From positions 34,875,769 through 34,939,768 of the forward strand of contig NC_074719.1 of NCBI RefSeq assembly GCF_947242115.1: a stretch of DNA of 64,000 nucleotides, read 5' to 3'. The notes under the pieces are model-generated. The model ran no database searches, was not told the DNA's origin, and saw nothing but the letters and a program-made list of their open reading frames with translations. The DNA is from Biomphalaria glabrata. Lineage: Eukaryota; Mollusca; Gastropoda; Planorbidae. Below are positions 33,841 to 45,585 of the stretch, piece by piece. How positions within the stretch are numbered: position 1 is the stretch's first letter; every line of letters starts with the position of its first letter. The position numbers and the translations under genes were made by a program.

Positions 33841-35366
33841 ATATATTAAGTTTCATATAGTCTTCGCTCTCTTGAGTCAAAAAATAAATCTTGTATATGC
33901 TTTATTCTTTCAGTTCAATAAACTGCTCTTGAAATGCACATAGTTTGTAACAAGAATGGTTTGGTATACTCTTTTTCATCGCCCTTTGCATTTCCTAGAT
34001 TGTTAGGTCACATTTTTTTGAAGAGCTCGCGTTCCTTACATTCTTTCTTCACATTTAAAGAAGGTGGAGTCTAGTTTAGAAAAAATAGAACATTTCTCTA
34101 CGCAAGGTATCGTTTTCCACTAATGTTTTAAATCACAAACACATAAGTTTTAAATACGACTCAACTTTATTAGCACAATGAGACGAACAATCAAAAACTG
34201 ACAAAATTCACAGTAAAAATGTATTTTTATTTCAGAAAATGCAAGTGTGCATATTGTGTACATGTTATTTAATATATATTGATAATAAAAACAAAAATAT
34301 GGTCATTGATTCATCAACATCATCTCATCTCTGTCTATGGACCTTGTAGGGTTATCTGCACTAATCAGCATAATCAGCGTCTCTGGTTGTGATATCTTGT
34401 TCCAGACGTTTTTAGTTTGAGAACAGTGGTTATAAATGGTTTGAGCAGAAATTTATTTTTTGAACAGAAATTGAGGTGGGGTATGAAAGAGAGAGGTTTT
34501 AGTTTTCAGAATGCGGTGTCTAAATTAAACATGTTCAGGGGTTTTGTGACATGTGCGAAATTCTATCTTTAAATTTCATGATTAGTTTGTTTTCCGACAA
34601 ACTTCCACATTTTTTTCTTACACATAAAGAGAGTAGGAAATAAAGAATTTAAATCAGGAACACGGACTATTATAAATTAGCCGATTTTTTAAAACATTTA
34701 GAAACAGAAAAGTGATGATAATTTAAGGAATGATAATTTAATGTGTTTTAACTAAGTCAAAGTATAAGTTTCAACTCACCCACTAAATTAGACTGTCTTG
34801 TTGGAGATGCTGTGGTTCCTTTGCACTTTGAGTGTCACCATGCAGTCTTATATTTGTTTTGGCCCTGCATTTAATTTACTTGATTAATGAGATCCGAGGA
34901 TTAACTGACGTGGCGATTTGTTATCAGAGGCGTATCCATAACTAAACAAGGCGATGCCTATCAAAACTATTTTTTAATGATGTTTGCGTCTGTTCTTGTT
35001 TCTATAAGTTTTTTTAAAGTTAAGAGTTCCAGACGACGTTTATTTTTATATTGGTCTAATCAAAGATTAATAACACTTGATTTTCATGTGTCATTTAAAA
35101 AAAAAGAACATTAATAATTATTACAGCTTTGAATTTCTAATCATTTCTTCGATACGGAAGTTCTATGATAATTGAACTTTTATTACAACAACTAGTTTTT
35201 TTTATTTTTTTTTTTCTATGAATAAAAGTATTTTTGTTTTTCTCCATAGTATTTTTCTGGATTGAAAGACTGAGGTCAATTTGATTCTATTCTTAAAATT
35301 TATCCAATTCATTCTTGGAAAAGCTTCAGTATTTTGTTTGTCTTTTTGTTGTATATCTATAAGTAA
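33841..35366. other. AT-rich stretch, nothing recognised
   Basis: No credible coding frame and no repeat I can name. Confidence 0.5.
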
Positions 35367-35626
35367 AGTTCCCCTTTCAGACCTTGTGATCTATAAGACA
35401 GATGATGTAAAGATCATCCTTTTCTGTGGCCTACGGTTAACGAGGGTGTCATGTGGCTAGGACAAGAACCAACCGCCTTTACTCTTCCCCAACTAATGTC
35501 AGGTACCCATTAGAACTGAATGGACTCAGAGGCGCCCAAAGATCCCGAAATTAAAAATCCTAGTCTTTACCAGGAATCGAACCCGGGACCCTGGTTCAGA
35601 AGCCAAGCGCTTACCACCGCACCTCC
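35367..35626 (-). mobile_element. SINE family A, nearly full length
   Basis: Runs from AGTTCCCCTTTCAGACCTTG to a tRNA-like head with B-box complement (GGAATCGAAC at 35572-35581). The head is shortened around the A-box. The body is well conserved relative to the copy at 12641. Confidence 0.85.
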
Positions 35627-35636
35627 ATAAATGTAT

Positions 35637-35740
35637 ATACTGTAGTCTAAAAGTAGTTGAAACGCCACCGATGAGTTTTCAGCTCTTTCTAGAAGATCAC
35701 GTGATTGCACCACGAGGGATTTACACGTGGATGTATCATA
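35637..35740. repeat. Unnamed dispersed repeat, copy 2
   Basis: Starts ACTGTAGTCTAAAAGTAGTT and is similar to 16645-16740. It directly follows the SINE-A copy with about 10 bp between. Confidence 0.6.
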
Positions 35741-36183
35741 CAATATGTTCCTGTAAAGTCACCATTCGTTCTTTCATAGGTTGATTGTTGGAAATATGCT
35801 GGCCTGATTTAACTGGTTGGACACTTGACTGCCCCAACCCTCGACGGCTGTTTTTTTTTTTTTTTTTGTTGTTGTTGTTGTTTTGTTTTGTTTTTTACAT
35901 CTGTGTTTAAAACATAGAAAGATTGTAAAGTTTTGTACCTGTATTTTTCGTGAATAAATACATTTTTTTGGGTTAGTCCATGAATTCATCAAAATCTTTT
36001 TGTACACCTAAAATATACTGTGTCATTTTTTATTGTTGTATAAAATATAATCTAAATTTGATCTTCCGCTTATACAGCTAGTGACGTTATGTATGTTAAT
36101 TAGAAACTTTTGTGGAGCTACGACTGTTCCACTTGATGTTGTTCTAGGTTTATTTATTGTTTCAGCACGTTCTCATTACATCC

Positions 36184-36370
36184 TTTTACCTTTACCTATC
36201 CCTTAGTCCGTTGGACCGTTGGGGCACCAAGCAAGATAATTCGACCGTCTTTCTCCATTCCTCCCTGTCTTTTGCCTTGTTTAAAACCTCTATCAATGGC
36301 AGGCCCGTCTATTCTTTTATGTTGTCCTTCCATCGCTTTCTCTGTCTGCCTCTTCGTCTTTTTTCTTTAC
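36184..36370 (-). mobile_element. RTE-like LINE, 3' end only
   Basis: On the minus strand KKRRRGRQRKRWKDNIKE, a stop, TGLPLIEVLNKAKDREEWRK and LVPQRSNGLRDR, then GGTAAA repeats. It is the same family and 3' tail as the copy at 20128-21287, with 5' truncation to under 200 bp. Confidence 0.85.
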
Positions 36371-36944
36371 ATCAGGAAATCCTAAATCTTTAGTGTAGTG
36401 GCTCAGTAATACAAGCTTTAGTGAAAGCTTTATTAAATGATTTAATAGTATTGTTTCAAATGTTGTCATGGCCAGGGGTCTCAATGGGGTTAAGCTCCCA
36501 TTGTCTATAAAATACTCCTAATGACATGCGTCTCAAATAGCCTCTGACAACTAAGTCCAGCACCTGGTCTGCTCGTGTAGCTTAGATATTAAGCCCGGCG
36601 AAACTGCTCTTACTAACAAGTGAAGGGGTGAAGGCGGATACCTGGCGCCACAAAACCGGGAGCTTCGGGAGATGGAGCTCGTCAGCCTAGTAAGGCAGTT
36701 CATCTAGGAGAGGGGTACTCTGACTTCAAACAACCGCTGCCTTGCGGTACTGAGACTTCATGAGACAACCTCGAGGAGAAATCAGGAGTGAAGCCCCTTA
36801 GGCGTTGGGAGTATCAGCTATAAAATTCAATCCGGCAGCTTCTGCAACTGAGTTGGTGCCAAATGTAATGCGATGCGTTTCTTTGGATCACATCAGCAAG
36901 GTCGAGAGAGGGATCATGACGCATGGGCCACCCATGATGCCTTT

Positions 36945-37550
36945 ATCCAAGGTCCTGGTCTCACTGATGATCTTAGGCAGATCGACGATGCAAGGAAGAC
37001 GGCAGTTATAAACAACGAGCTAAAAAGGATACATATTGACATTGCAGCCCTGCAAGAAACCCGACTGGCCGAAAACGGCATGCTCCGCGAGCCTGACTAC
37101 ACTTTCTTTTGGAAAGGGAAAGCACAGGATGAGACTCGAATACATGGTGTGGGCTTTGCTGTCAAAAACAGTCTTCTTCCCATGATAGTCCCTCCAGTTG
37201 GTGGCTCGGAACGGCTACTAAGCATAAGTATGATGACAGCATCTGGAAAAGTCACACTAATTAGTGCCTATGTCCCCACACTATGCTCGCATCAGGAGGA
37301 CAAAGACAAGTCCTATGGAGACCTCAAAGACGCCATTGCAAACATTCCTCAAAAAGAACATATGATCCTTCTAGGGGACTTCAATGTCAGAGTAGGATCA
37401 GATCACACTACTTGGCCAGACTGCCTTGGGCTTTTTGGAATCGGAAAGATGAATGAGAACGGACAATTACTGCTTGAATTCTGCACATACCATAAGCTCT
37501 GCATTACCAACATATACTTCAGAACTAAACCACAGCACTGTGTCTCATAG
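36945..37550 (+). pseudogene. LINE endonuclease domain, plus copy
   Basis: Encodes LQETRLAENG, ISAYVPTL, LLGDFNVRVGSDHTTW and ITNIYFR, the AP-endonuclease signature that nicks target DNA. The first motif (TWNVRTM) is lost at the leader junction and the frame stops at CVS just before the HPRSGHWHQLD motif, which continues in another frame. It differs from the minus copy at about 14 of 200 residues. Confidence 0.8.
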
Positions 37551-38319
37551 AGGCACCCTAGGTCTGGGCACTGGCACCAGCTGGATATGATACTGACACG
37601 AAAAAAGGACATTGAAAATATACTGCTGACACGTGCTACAAAAGAGCGGATTGTGATACTGATCATACTTTAGTGTCCTGCCGGACAAGACTGCTGCCAA
37701 ATAAGATCCACACATCACAATGAAAAAAAAAATCAAGCACAAAAAATTCTGATCTTTGCACCAAATTTGAGAACGAATTAGAGGAAGCTTTTAAAAACTT
37801 CTCTGTGACTGAGGTAGAAAAAAGCTGGACGTTTATGCGTGATACAATCTACCAAACATCATCACTGGTCTTTGGAAACAAAACCAAGAAAAGCGTAGAC
37901 TGGTTTGAAGCTAGTCTAACAAAAATGGAAACTGCCACTATGAACAAGAGAGCAGCCATGCTAATCTACAAGAAGGATCCCACCCCAAGCAACTTAAAAA
38001 GGCTCAGAGCTGCACGTAACAATGCCCAAAGAGTAGCGAGACAATGTGCTAACAAATACTGTCAGGAGCTATGCGAAGATATTCAATCTTGTGCAAACTG
38101 TGGTAACATAAGAGGACTATATGAGGGCATGAGAAAAGCCTTTGGACCTCACACCAGCAAGTGTGCTCCGCTCAAGTCAAAAGATGGCTCAATCATCAGC
38201 GATCGTGCGCTGCAAATGGAACGATGGGTAGAACACTATGCAGAACTCTACCAGATTGAAACGTCATCTCACAAAATGCTGTTTCCAACTTCCTATCACT
38301 TCCAGTTTTGACGGAATTA

Positions 38320-39150
38320 GACGAAACGCCCTCAGTAAAGGAGCTGAGCATTGTCATTGACATGCTTGCACATGGGAAAACAACCAGAGGAGATGACATT
38401 CCTTCTTAAGTCATTCAGGCTGGAAAACATGCCCTTATTAAACCACTCCATGAACTGCTAAGCTTGTGCTGGGAACAAGGAGTGGTCCCCCAGGAATTGA
38501 AATACTCCAAAATAGTTACAATTTATAAAAATAAAAGCGACCGCTCTGATTGTAACAATTACAGAGGAATCTCACTGCTTAGCATAGTCGGAAAGGCTTT
38601 TGCTAGAGTATTACTAAAGCGATTACAGATCCTGGCAGATCGTGTTTATCCAGAGTCGCAGTGTGGCTTTAGGGCAGGTAGATCTACAACAGATATGATT
38701 TTCTCTCTGCGGCAGCTACAGGAGAAGAGCAGAGAACAAAAGCAGCCCCTCTTCATAGCATTTATTGATTTGACCAAGGCCTTTGACCTTGTTAGCAGAA
38801 GAGGTCTGTTTGCTGTACTAGAGAGAAACGGCTGCCCAAATAAGTTAAGAAAACTAGTGTCAGCTTTTCACGAAAATATGCAGGGCACTGTTCAGTTTGA
38901 AAGTTCTTCCTCCAGGCCATTCTCCATTAAGAGCGGCGTAAACAAGGATGTGTACTGGCCCCTACAATATTTGGCATCTTCTTATCAGTCGTACTAACCA
39001 GTGCTTTTAAATCCATGGAAGACGGAATATATATCCATAGCAGATCCGATGGAAGGCTCTTTAACCTGGCACGTCTTAAAGCCAAAACGAAAAGGCGTCG
39101 TATCTTCATAAGGGAGCTGCTGTTTACGATGACGCGGCACTCGTATCTCA
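38320..39150 (+). pseudogene. LINE reverse transcriptase, plus copy
   Basis: The 177-codon frame 38464-38997 contains CGFRAGRSTTDMIF and FIDLTKAFDLVSRRG (first catalytic Asp). After SGV a one-base loss changes the expected KQGCVLAPTIF to NKDVYWP and ends the frame. In the next frame APTIFGIFLSVVLTSAFK and the YDDAALVSHS catalytic box continue; a second one-base loss precedes YDD. All these changes are also in the minus copy. Confidence 0.85.
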
Positions 39151-39470
39151 CTCACAAGGAGGTCTACAGAAGCTAGTGAACGCCTTAGCAGCTGGTTGTC
39201 AAGAGTTTAGCCTTACTATAAGTCTCTCCAAGACCGAAATCCTGGCACAAGACGTCGCAGAAATACCTATAATACAAATTGGCAACCACACCCTTTCAGT
39301 GGTGCAGGAATTTACCTACTTGGGTTCAACAATTGTCAGTAACCTCGACTTAGACATCGAGCTGACAAAAAGGATAGGAAAAGCTACCACAGCATTTACA
39401 AAACTCTCCAAGCGCGTCTGGGAAAATGGTAAATTGACCACAGCGACCAAAATCCTAGTCTACAACGCCT

Positions 39471-39998
39471 GTGTTGTGCTGCCTGAGACGCATAATGGGC
39501 ATCTCTTGGAGGGACCATGTCTCCAATCAGGAAGTTTTGAGATTGGCCAATATGAACAGCATGTATGCTCTCCTAACACAAAGAAGATTATGCTGGCTCG
39601 GACATGTCACCAGCATGCCAGATGGTAGAATCCCGAAAGATATCTTATATGTTGAGCTTGTGGAAGGAGTCAGACCCAAGGGCCGCCCAAGACTAACATA
39701 TAGAGATGTCTGCAAGCGAGACATGAGAGCAACAGTCATCAGCGAAAGTATGTGGGAAAACATAGCCAAAGACCAGAGTGCATGGAGACAGACTGTGCGT
39801 GCTGGGAAAACCCTAGCTGAGAACAAAAGAATTGAAGCAGCCTTAATCAAGAGGGAAAAAAAGAAAGCTGCCCTGTCCGCTAGCCCTGAATCAGAGCCAT
39901 ACACATGTGCGAATTGTGACAAAGTCTGCCGTTCTAGAATTGACTTGATTAGCCACACCAGATTCTGCCCCGTCTCAAGATTAATCCAAAACCAGTGA
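39471..39998 (+). pseudogene. LINE C-terminal region with terminal zinc finger, plus copy
   Basis: Reads LRRIMGISWRDHVSNQEVLR, RRLCWLGHVTSMPDGRIPKD, GRPRLTYRDVCKRDM and ends with the finger YTCANCDKVC...LISHTRFC (C-x2-C, H-x4-C). This region is complete here. In the minus copy about 254 bp of it are deleted (equivalent to 39549-39802). Confidence 0.8.
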
Positions 39999-40059
39999 CT
40001 CATTTGGGCGCATCCATTGCCTTTTGAGACAAAAGGAGCCAATAAATATATATATGCAC

Positions 40060-40263
40060 ACCACTATCCAGGCTAGTGCAGAGGGTGCACACTATTAGGG
40101 ACTAGACTAGGAAGGATGTTGACATTAGGGAGAAGAGAAAGATTTAGCCCAAGTCTAGAACCGAGATGAAGATGCTGTGCTCAAGGCATATGTCCTATGT
40201 GTTTGTCATGTCTCCATGTAAATAAACATCTATGTCACGTCGAGTTGCCTCCCTTCAGTTATA
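40060..40263 (+). mobile_element. LTR fossil fragment
   Basis: Resembles the LTR around 3036-3391: shared GATGTTGACATTAGG-like, CATGTAAATAAACATC and GTCGAGTTGCCTCCCTT segments, ending GTTATAACA before ATAT. The 5' part is missing where the LINE tail abuts it. Broken. Confidence 0.6.
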
Positions 40264-40982
40264 ACAATATTTGAACTATTTAAAAATATATTCCTATTTC
40301 ATACAAACTAATATAATTATTTTTTAAAACATTGATGCAGTTTGCAATGCGAATTTTCAACTTTGCTTTTAAAAGGCACAAATTCTACCCGAGTGCATGA
40401 AAAGCTGTTGAAGCGAAGTCTAATGCCATTGGAGACCTATCTCTTTGGAGATCAATTGTATACCATTACGTGATACCGTGCAGAAAGACCTCAACCAACC
40501 AAAGTTAGAATTATTGATTTTTGTATAATGATTTAATTAGTGCCCTTTTGGTTAGGTTATAATTGGAGTCAAATGAATCTTCCAACCCTGCTTTGTTAGT
40601 CTATTTATCTTAAACAATGAGTTGAGGCTTTCAGGGCTGAAAACAAAATACTAATTACCAAACAAAAGAGATGACCGACTAAGTTCACCCTGACATATAC
40701 TGCCTATTTCAGCACGTAGACCAAGGTAGGCGTGACCTGAATCTTAGTTTACTACAGTTAGAAATAAATGATGTCATACTATTATATTATACTTGTTTCT
40801 GCCATCCTTAGTATTCATCACAGATTCGCTATTTCTCTGCTGCACAATAAACCCACTATCAGTTCAATCATTGTAATTTATTACAATGTTTGTCAACGAA
40901 GATGAAAACAATTTAACAATAGAATCTCTTATATCCCATAAATGCTTTAAAAGCGAAATATGTAAAAAAAATAATAATAATG
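40264..40982. other. Non-coding stretch, weak similarity to 43010-43290
   Basis: Segments such as TTTCAGCACGTAGACCAAGGTAGGCGTGACCTGA (first part here) have a diverged match near 43236-43275. This suggests an old repeat, unnamed. No gene. Confidence 0.4.
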
Positions 40983-41085
40983 AAGTACCCCCTTTCTACC
41001 TAACAATCTATAGAGCAGATGATATTAAAGTCATCATTTTACTTTTGTGAACATTAATGAGGGTGTCATGTGACCAACGGTGTTG
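40983..41085 (-). mobile_element. SINE family A, distal fragment
   Basis: Corresponds to the distal part of the family (CTATAGAGCAGATGAT, then AATGAGGGTGTCATGTGACC). Only about 100 bp remain and the tRNA head is absent. Confidence 0.6.
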
Positions 41086-41205
41086 AAATATGCCAGTTTC
41101 ATACGACTTTTGCCACCCAAACGGTTAGGGGATTTTGGCTGGTGAGACCTTTGTGAGACCTTTGTGAGACCCAGAGTGACTGTTGCACGTTGGGAAGGTT
41201 ATTCT

Positions 41206-41350
41206 AGCTTAAACTCGTATCGTTTGCCTTGAACTTTTTTTTTACTCAGGGCCTTTTCTTCTGCCAGCGCTGTTTTCTTGTCCTCTGTTGCGCCAGTTTT
41301 TACAGTGCGACGCCATAATGCTCTATCATGTACTTCCTTCACCCACGTGA
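41206..41350 (-). mobile_element. LINE C-terminal coding fragment
   Basis: On the minus strand an open frame reads WVKEVHDRALWRRTVKTGAT, then EDKKTALAEEKALSKKKVQG and KRYEFKLE-stop. The DRxLWRRTVKTGA pattern is found near the C-terminus of RTE/CR1-like LINE polymerases. The frame is uninterrupted for about 45 codons although upstream and downstream parts are missing. Confidence 0.7.
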
Positions 41351-41839
41351 CTTTACTTTACTTATGCTAGTATGAAAATAAGCTGTATATTACAAAACTG
41401 GAGTGTCGAATTGGTTTGTGTGTTTAACCGTATACTAAATCTGTATCATTGATTTCTCATTGTCATTGAGTTGTCTGTCATAGATTTGTAGCTATATAGT
41501 ATATACATTTCGCGCGTTATAGAAACAAGAAACACGAATGCATTTCACAAAGGCTAGACCTATATCTGTAGTATTGTATAAATATACATTTCAAAGTTAT
41601 TTTTATTGTGTTAGCGTAGAGTAGATCTAATTTTATGTATTTTTTCAATGTTGCCTTTCTTGCACAGTTTGTCATTTCAATTTAGACCAGAATTTAGATC
41701 ATAGACTTGAAACTGTTTTTTTTTCCTAGGTTTTGATACTGGTGTTTAATTATAAAAATAGCACCAACACAAACACATTTTCTATAAAAATCAAATACCT
41801 AAATATATTATAGTAAATATATAGGTATGTGTTTTAATA

Positions 41840-42075
41840 CTAAGACTAAGACTGCTTTATTAATCAAAAAAATCGGGCTACTTACTACTGACACAGAAAT
41901 TTTTACTTGCAGCAACATAGCCCATTAGGCTTTTAGCGTGCTTGATAAGACAACGAGATGCAGTGATAAGTTTTAGTTTTTGAAAGTGAATCCTTTATGT
42001 TTGTTATTTACGGTATTAATCGAGTCTAAGAGGCATGGCACACTTTTTTTGAAGGCTTCGCATTTGCCTCCCGAA
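41840..42075 (-). mobile_element. LINE 3' end with (AAGACT)n-type tail, copy 2
   Basis: Plus strand begins ACTAAGACTAAGACTGCTTTATTAATC, so on the minus strand the element runs to AATAAAGCAGTC plus TTAGTC repeats, as at 12170. The upstream (right) limit is approximate. Confidence 0.55.
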
Positions 42076-42202
42076 ACAAACAGTTGAAATTGATTTACGC
42101 GCAATGCCCGCAACATTTAAATTATGCTTTATTACATTTCACAATTATTACAGTTTTTTGGAGGTTTTCAATAGTGTTTTAGTGTACGTAAGGACAGTGG
42201 GA

Positions 42203-42410
42203 AGCGTGGTCGAGAGGATAAGTGCGCTTGAACTTGGCTTGGCTTGGGTACCTATGAAGGGGGCTCGAGGTTCGAGTTGTGTTTACTTAGCGCCTAAAGG
42301 CAGCACGGAAAAACAACTCCTAGATACCCTCTCCCCAATGGTCCGCAAATGAGATTGGACCAAAGCGCTCTGAGCATGCTATAAGCATGAAAGTAGCGCT
42401 ATATAGAAGC

Positions 42411-42413
<3 letters not shown>
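42203..42413 (+). mobile_element. tRNA-derived SINE, family B
   Basis: Head GCGTGGTCGAGAGGATAAGTG gives an A-box of Leu/Ser tRNA type, with a B-box-like GGTTCGAGT at 42269-42277. The body includes GCGCCTAAAGGCAGCACGGA, AAATGAGATTGGACC and GCGCTCTGAGCATGCTATAA, and the end is GTAGCGCTATATAGAAGC. An (AT)n tract follows as its tail. A second copy at 46500-47010 is interrupted. Confidence 0.8.

Positions 42414-42489
<76 letters not shown>
42413..42489. repeat. (AT)n microsatellite at the SINE-B tail
   Basis: About 75 bp of TA dinucleotide directly after the SINE; probably an expanded SINE tail. Confidence 0.95.
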
Positions 42490-42491
<2 letters not shown>

Positions 42492-44370
42492 TATTTGGTT
42501 TAGTTGACAAAGAGTGGAGTGGATAACAAAATAATTGGTTTCTACTATGTTCCGTTCCAGTCACCACATAACATTGCGTTATCGCCATCGTTTCGCTTCA
42601 ATGCCCAAGAGTCATTTAATGTCATTGGTTCAGACAGGTGTCTTTAATTCATTTTCTAAGGTACAATCACGAATATTGATCTAGAATCGCGTCTGAATTT
42701 CGGAAGTCTCATAAATTAGGTAGAATATAGCTTATTAAGTAATATGAACATTATTAAGCGGAACAAAAAAAAAACAACAAAGCTTTTGGACTGATTTTCA
42801 TTTTGCTTTACTTCTGGAATAAAAATTTACCAAAAGCTTAGGCCGTCACCAGTGGTCTATGTCAAATGATACACAGAACCTAAGGTTAACTTACGTCAAT
42901 TAGAACTATTGATCTATGTTTGGTTCTAATTAGTATCTTAGAGATTAGTTTCTGTTAAGTCTTTAAACACAGCTTTGTAGAGAAACAAAAAAAAATCGCC
43001 TTTTGTAGAGCAAGTCTAATCTTGTTGAACAATGGTGTGAAGCCCTTGCGTTCTTTTGTGGAGACAATTAGCAGTTGACCTACCAAGATCAAAGTGACAT
43101 ATTCAACAAGGTGTTCACGGTGACCGTGTCCTGAGTTTGAAATAATAATGCTGAGGTTTTGAACTGAATGGAAGCAAAACAAAACACTTATCAAACAAAA
43201 GGTGTTAGCTGATTAAGTTCAGTCAGACAAAATTCAGAAGTTTTCAGCACGTAGTCTAAGATGGTCGTGACCTGACTCTTGGTCTAATTAAGTTTCACAA
43301 AGATGAAGTAAGGATATTTTTATATTTTGTCAGTCTAGTTTTTTTCCCCTCCAGTTGATCACAAATTTAGTTTCTCCATCCTAATGTTTTATGTTTGAAC
43401 TGGGGAACTTCAAGCATCGTGACCTAAATAAGACGAACGCCTCAGTCGAGGCAAAAGTTGGAAGAAATCGCAATTCTTATGAACTCAAGAAAGTTATGAA
43501 GTTTAATATTTGCTTTCAATAGCCGAGTAAACTCAATATGTAGGTAGTTCTGACCTCTACAAGTATCGGTGACGTTTGCAGAGATGTGTCTACACAAGTT
43601 TTTTTCTATTGGCTAACCTCTTTTTCTTCTAGCCTACAATAGATTCAAGGACAAGACTGCGATATTAAACCACTTTGTTTTTATAAGTACATTCGTTTAT
43701 AAACTATATTGACACATTTTATAAATAAGGTCACGTTTTCATATAATTTTAAATTGTAATTTTTTTTAATGATTCATCACCATTTTCATGGTCATTATTT
43801 CTATTCATCTCTATAAGATTTTCTACTTGTAAGTCTATAAGTCTTTCTTCCGAATGTTTCTGCTGTCACATATTGAATATCATTTCCTACATCTATATTC
43901 TGAAATTATGAAATACAAAAGAAACCTTTTGCAGTAAGCTTCAATAAATTAATTTTGAGTACTTTTTTTTTCAGTAGTCAACTAAAGAAGATTAAAAAAA
44001 AAGATTTCCTTATGAAAAAAAATAAATATTTTCTTGGAAAGAAAGGAATAAAATATTAGTATCTCATACTTAATCCTCGCAATGTCAACTAGCTAATATT
44101 TTTTTTTTGTTTTTGTATTTTTTTGTATTAATCATTTAGTATATATTATTAGAAAATCAAAAGTATGACTAGTATGACAAGAGAAACAAAAAGTGTAGTA
44201 TAATCAACATAAATTACTTTTGTAATCTCAAAATCTCATTCAAAGAATAGCTATTGACATCGATTATTGAACAAAAGTACTTCATTAATTGAAGTATCAT
44301 CATAGGGAAAAGCCGCCAACGTCGCAGTTGCAGGCTACATTGCAAAGATAAGTCGAGAATATATATATAT
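42490..44370. other. AT-rich stretch, nothing recognised
   Basis: No credible gene. A weak old repeat similarity to 40600-40760 was noted around 43150-43290. Confidence 0.45.
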
Positions 44371-44371
44371 A

Positions 44372-44890
44372 TGGCGGCCCACATTTAAGTGTCTGACAAG
44401 GCGTGGTAGTACGACCATGTCCAGACTTAGGATTAGACACACCTACATCACGCACTCCTTTGTGCTGAAGAAAGAAGAGCCCCCAATTTGTGAGTACTGT
44501 GGGTCTCACCTCACGGTGTATCATGTCCTCATTGATTGCCCCAGATACCAGGATATTAGGGAACATTTTTTTTTAGAGCGCACAACTTAAAAACACTATT
44601 CTACAATGTCAACCCAGGAAAGATACTGGGCTTTGTCCGGGAGGTGAGGTTGTCTACGAAAATATGATTTGTGAAATTGTGACCCTATAATATTTACATA
44701 AGATTTTTGATAATTATTAAATTTTTACTACCTTTGCTATTTTAACTTTAGATAGACTTTGTTTTTAATAATTTAACTATATGGAGTTTAGCTCTTGTAA
44801 AGTAGAGTAATCCTTGAAAGATTACTGGCACGACATGGCCTAAATTGTGCCGATGTGCCAAAAACTCAAAACTCAAACTCAAACTCACAA
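44372..44890 (+). mobile_element. I/Jockey-group LINE 3' end
   Basis: Translation gives RRGSTTMSRLRIRHTYITHS, FVLKKEEPPICEYCGSHLTV and YHVLIDCPRYQDIREHFF, the terminal C-x2-C...H...C knuckle region of I-group ORF2. A 3' UTR of about 300 bp ends GGCACGACATGGCCTAAATT, GTGCCGATGTGCC and then AAACTC repeats (44862-44888). 5'-truncated. It is another family than the copy at 29890. Confidence 0.8.
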
Positions 44891-45029
44891 CTAGAGTAGT
44901 ATTTCTCAATTTTCGGTAAAACAAAAAAAGAGTTGCGTTAGCGTCCTTCTCTTTTGACCTCAAGGTGGTTTTTTTTTTGGGGGGGGGGGAGTTCACCAAG
45001 CGTTTGTCTTTTTCATTCTTTGATAATAT

Positions 45030-45585
45030 TGTTATAAACCTGGTGGTGGCACAGATGGGGGTAGTGGTGTGTGAGTGTAGTCAGCCGACGCTAATCGCCC
45101 CAGGCCAGCGCTAGACGAGCGGCCAACCGTGAAGAGTTACGACGATCGGCCGAGACGTGCGTGAACATGATGGTTCGGAAAGAATCGACGTCGTGAACAG
45201 AGCTCAGAAGTGTCACTAGGGATGTAGTCATCTGACCACCCAGAATGGTCGAGCGACGTTCTGTCCGGTTCGAGAAGGCCATCAGGGACCCTATATAAAG
45301 AGCAAAGGTATCAGAGACGAGTGAGTCACAACTTCCCGATCTACACTTCGTTACAACGTCTCAGTACAAGTCCGAGACGAGACAGAGAGACCAGTGCAAG
45401 AGTTGATACGGCGGAGAGATATTTGTACAGTCTTGTGTTACGTGCTGCCAATTGTACAGTTTTGGCTGTTATTTATTGACATTAAACTATAACGTTATTA
45501 TGAAGCCCAGAGTTGTCAAGTTCTTTAAGTTGGTGGTGTCGTTTGGTGCAGTTTGCAGAGAGCCTGGATAGGGAGATTCGTAACA
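45030..45585 (+). mobile_element. Solo LTR with perfect 4-bp target duplication
   Basis: A 556-bp LTR begins TGTTATAAACC, ends GATTCGTAACA and is flanked by ATAT on both sides (45026-45029, 45586-45589). It contains CCCTATATAAAGAGC (a plausible core promoter at about 45291) and the family segment GTTGTCAAGTTCTT near the end. No internal region remains. Fossil solo LTR. Confidence 0.85.

Larger units (their letters stand above)
36468..40058 (+). mobile_element. APE-type LINE (RTE/CR1-like), plus-strand copy of an inverted pair
   Basis: A long 5' leader (36468 to about 36945) precedes the endonuclease (36950-37700), linker (37805-38311), reverse transcriptase (38330-39150) and post-RT domain, ending in a C2H2-like finger (39900-39960). 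The tail is AATAAATATATATAT. The leader joins the endonuclease at GTCCTGGTCTCACTG, skipping the MRLATWNVRTM start present in the minus copy, so an internal deletion is likely. Frame changes or stops occur near 37640-37740, after SYHFQF (38309), at DIPS-stop (38407), at GVNKD (38944) and at the YDD box (39122). Private deletion: about 77 bp at 39478. Not autonomous. Confidence 0.85.
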
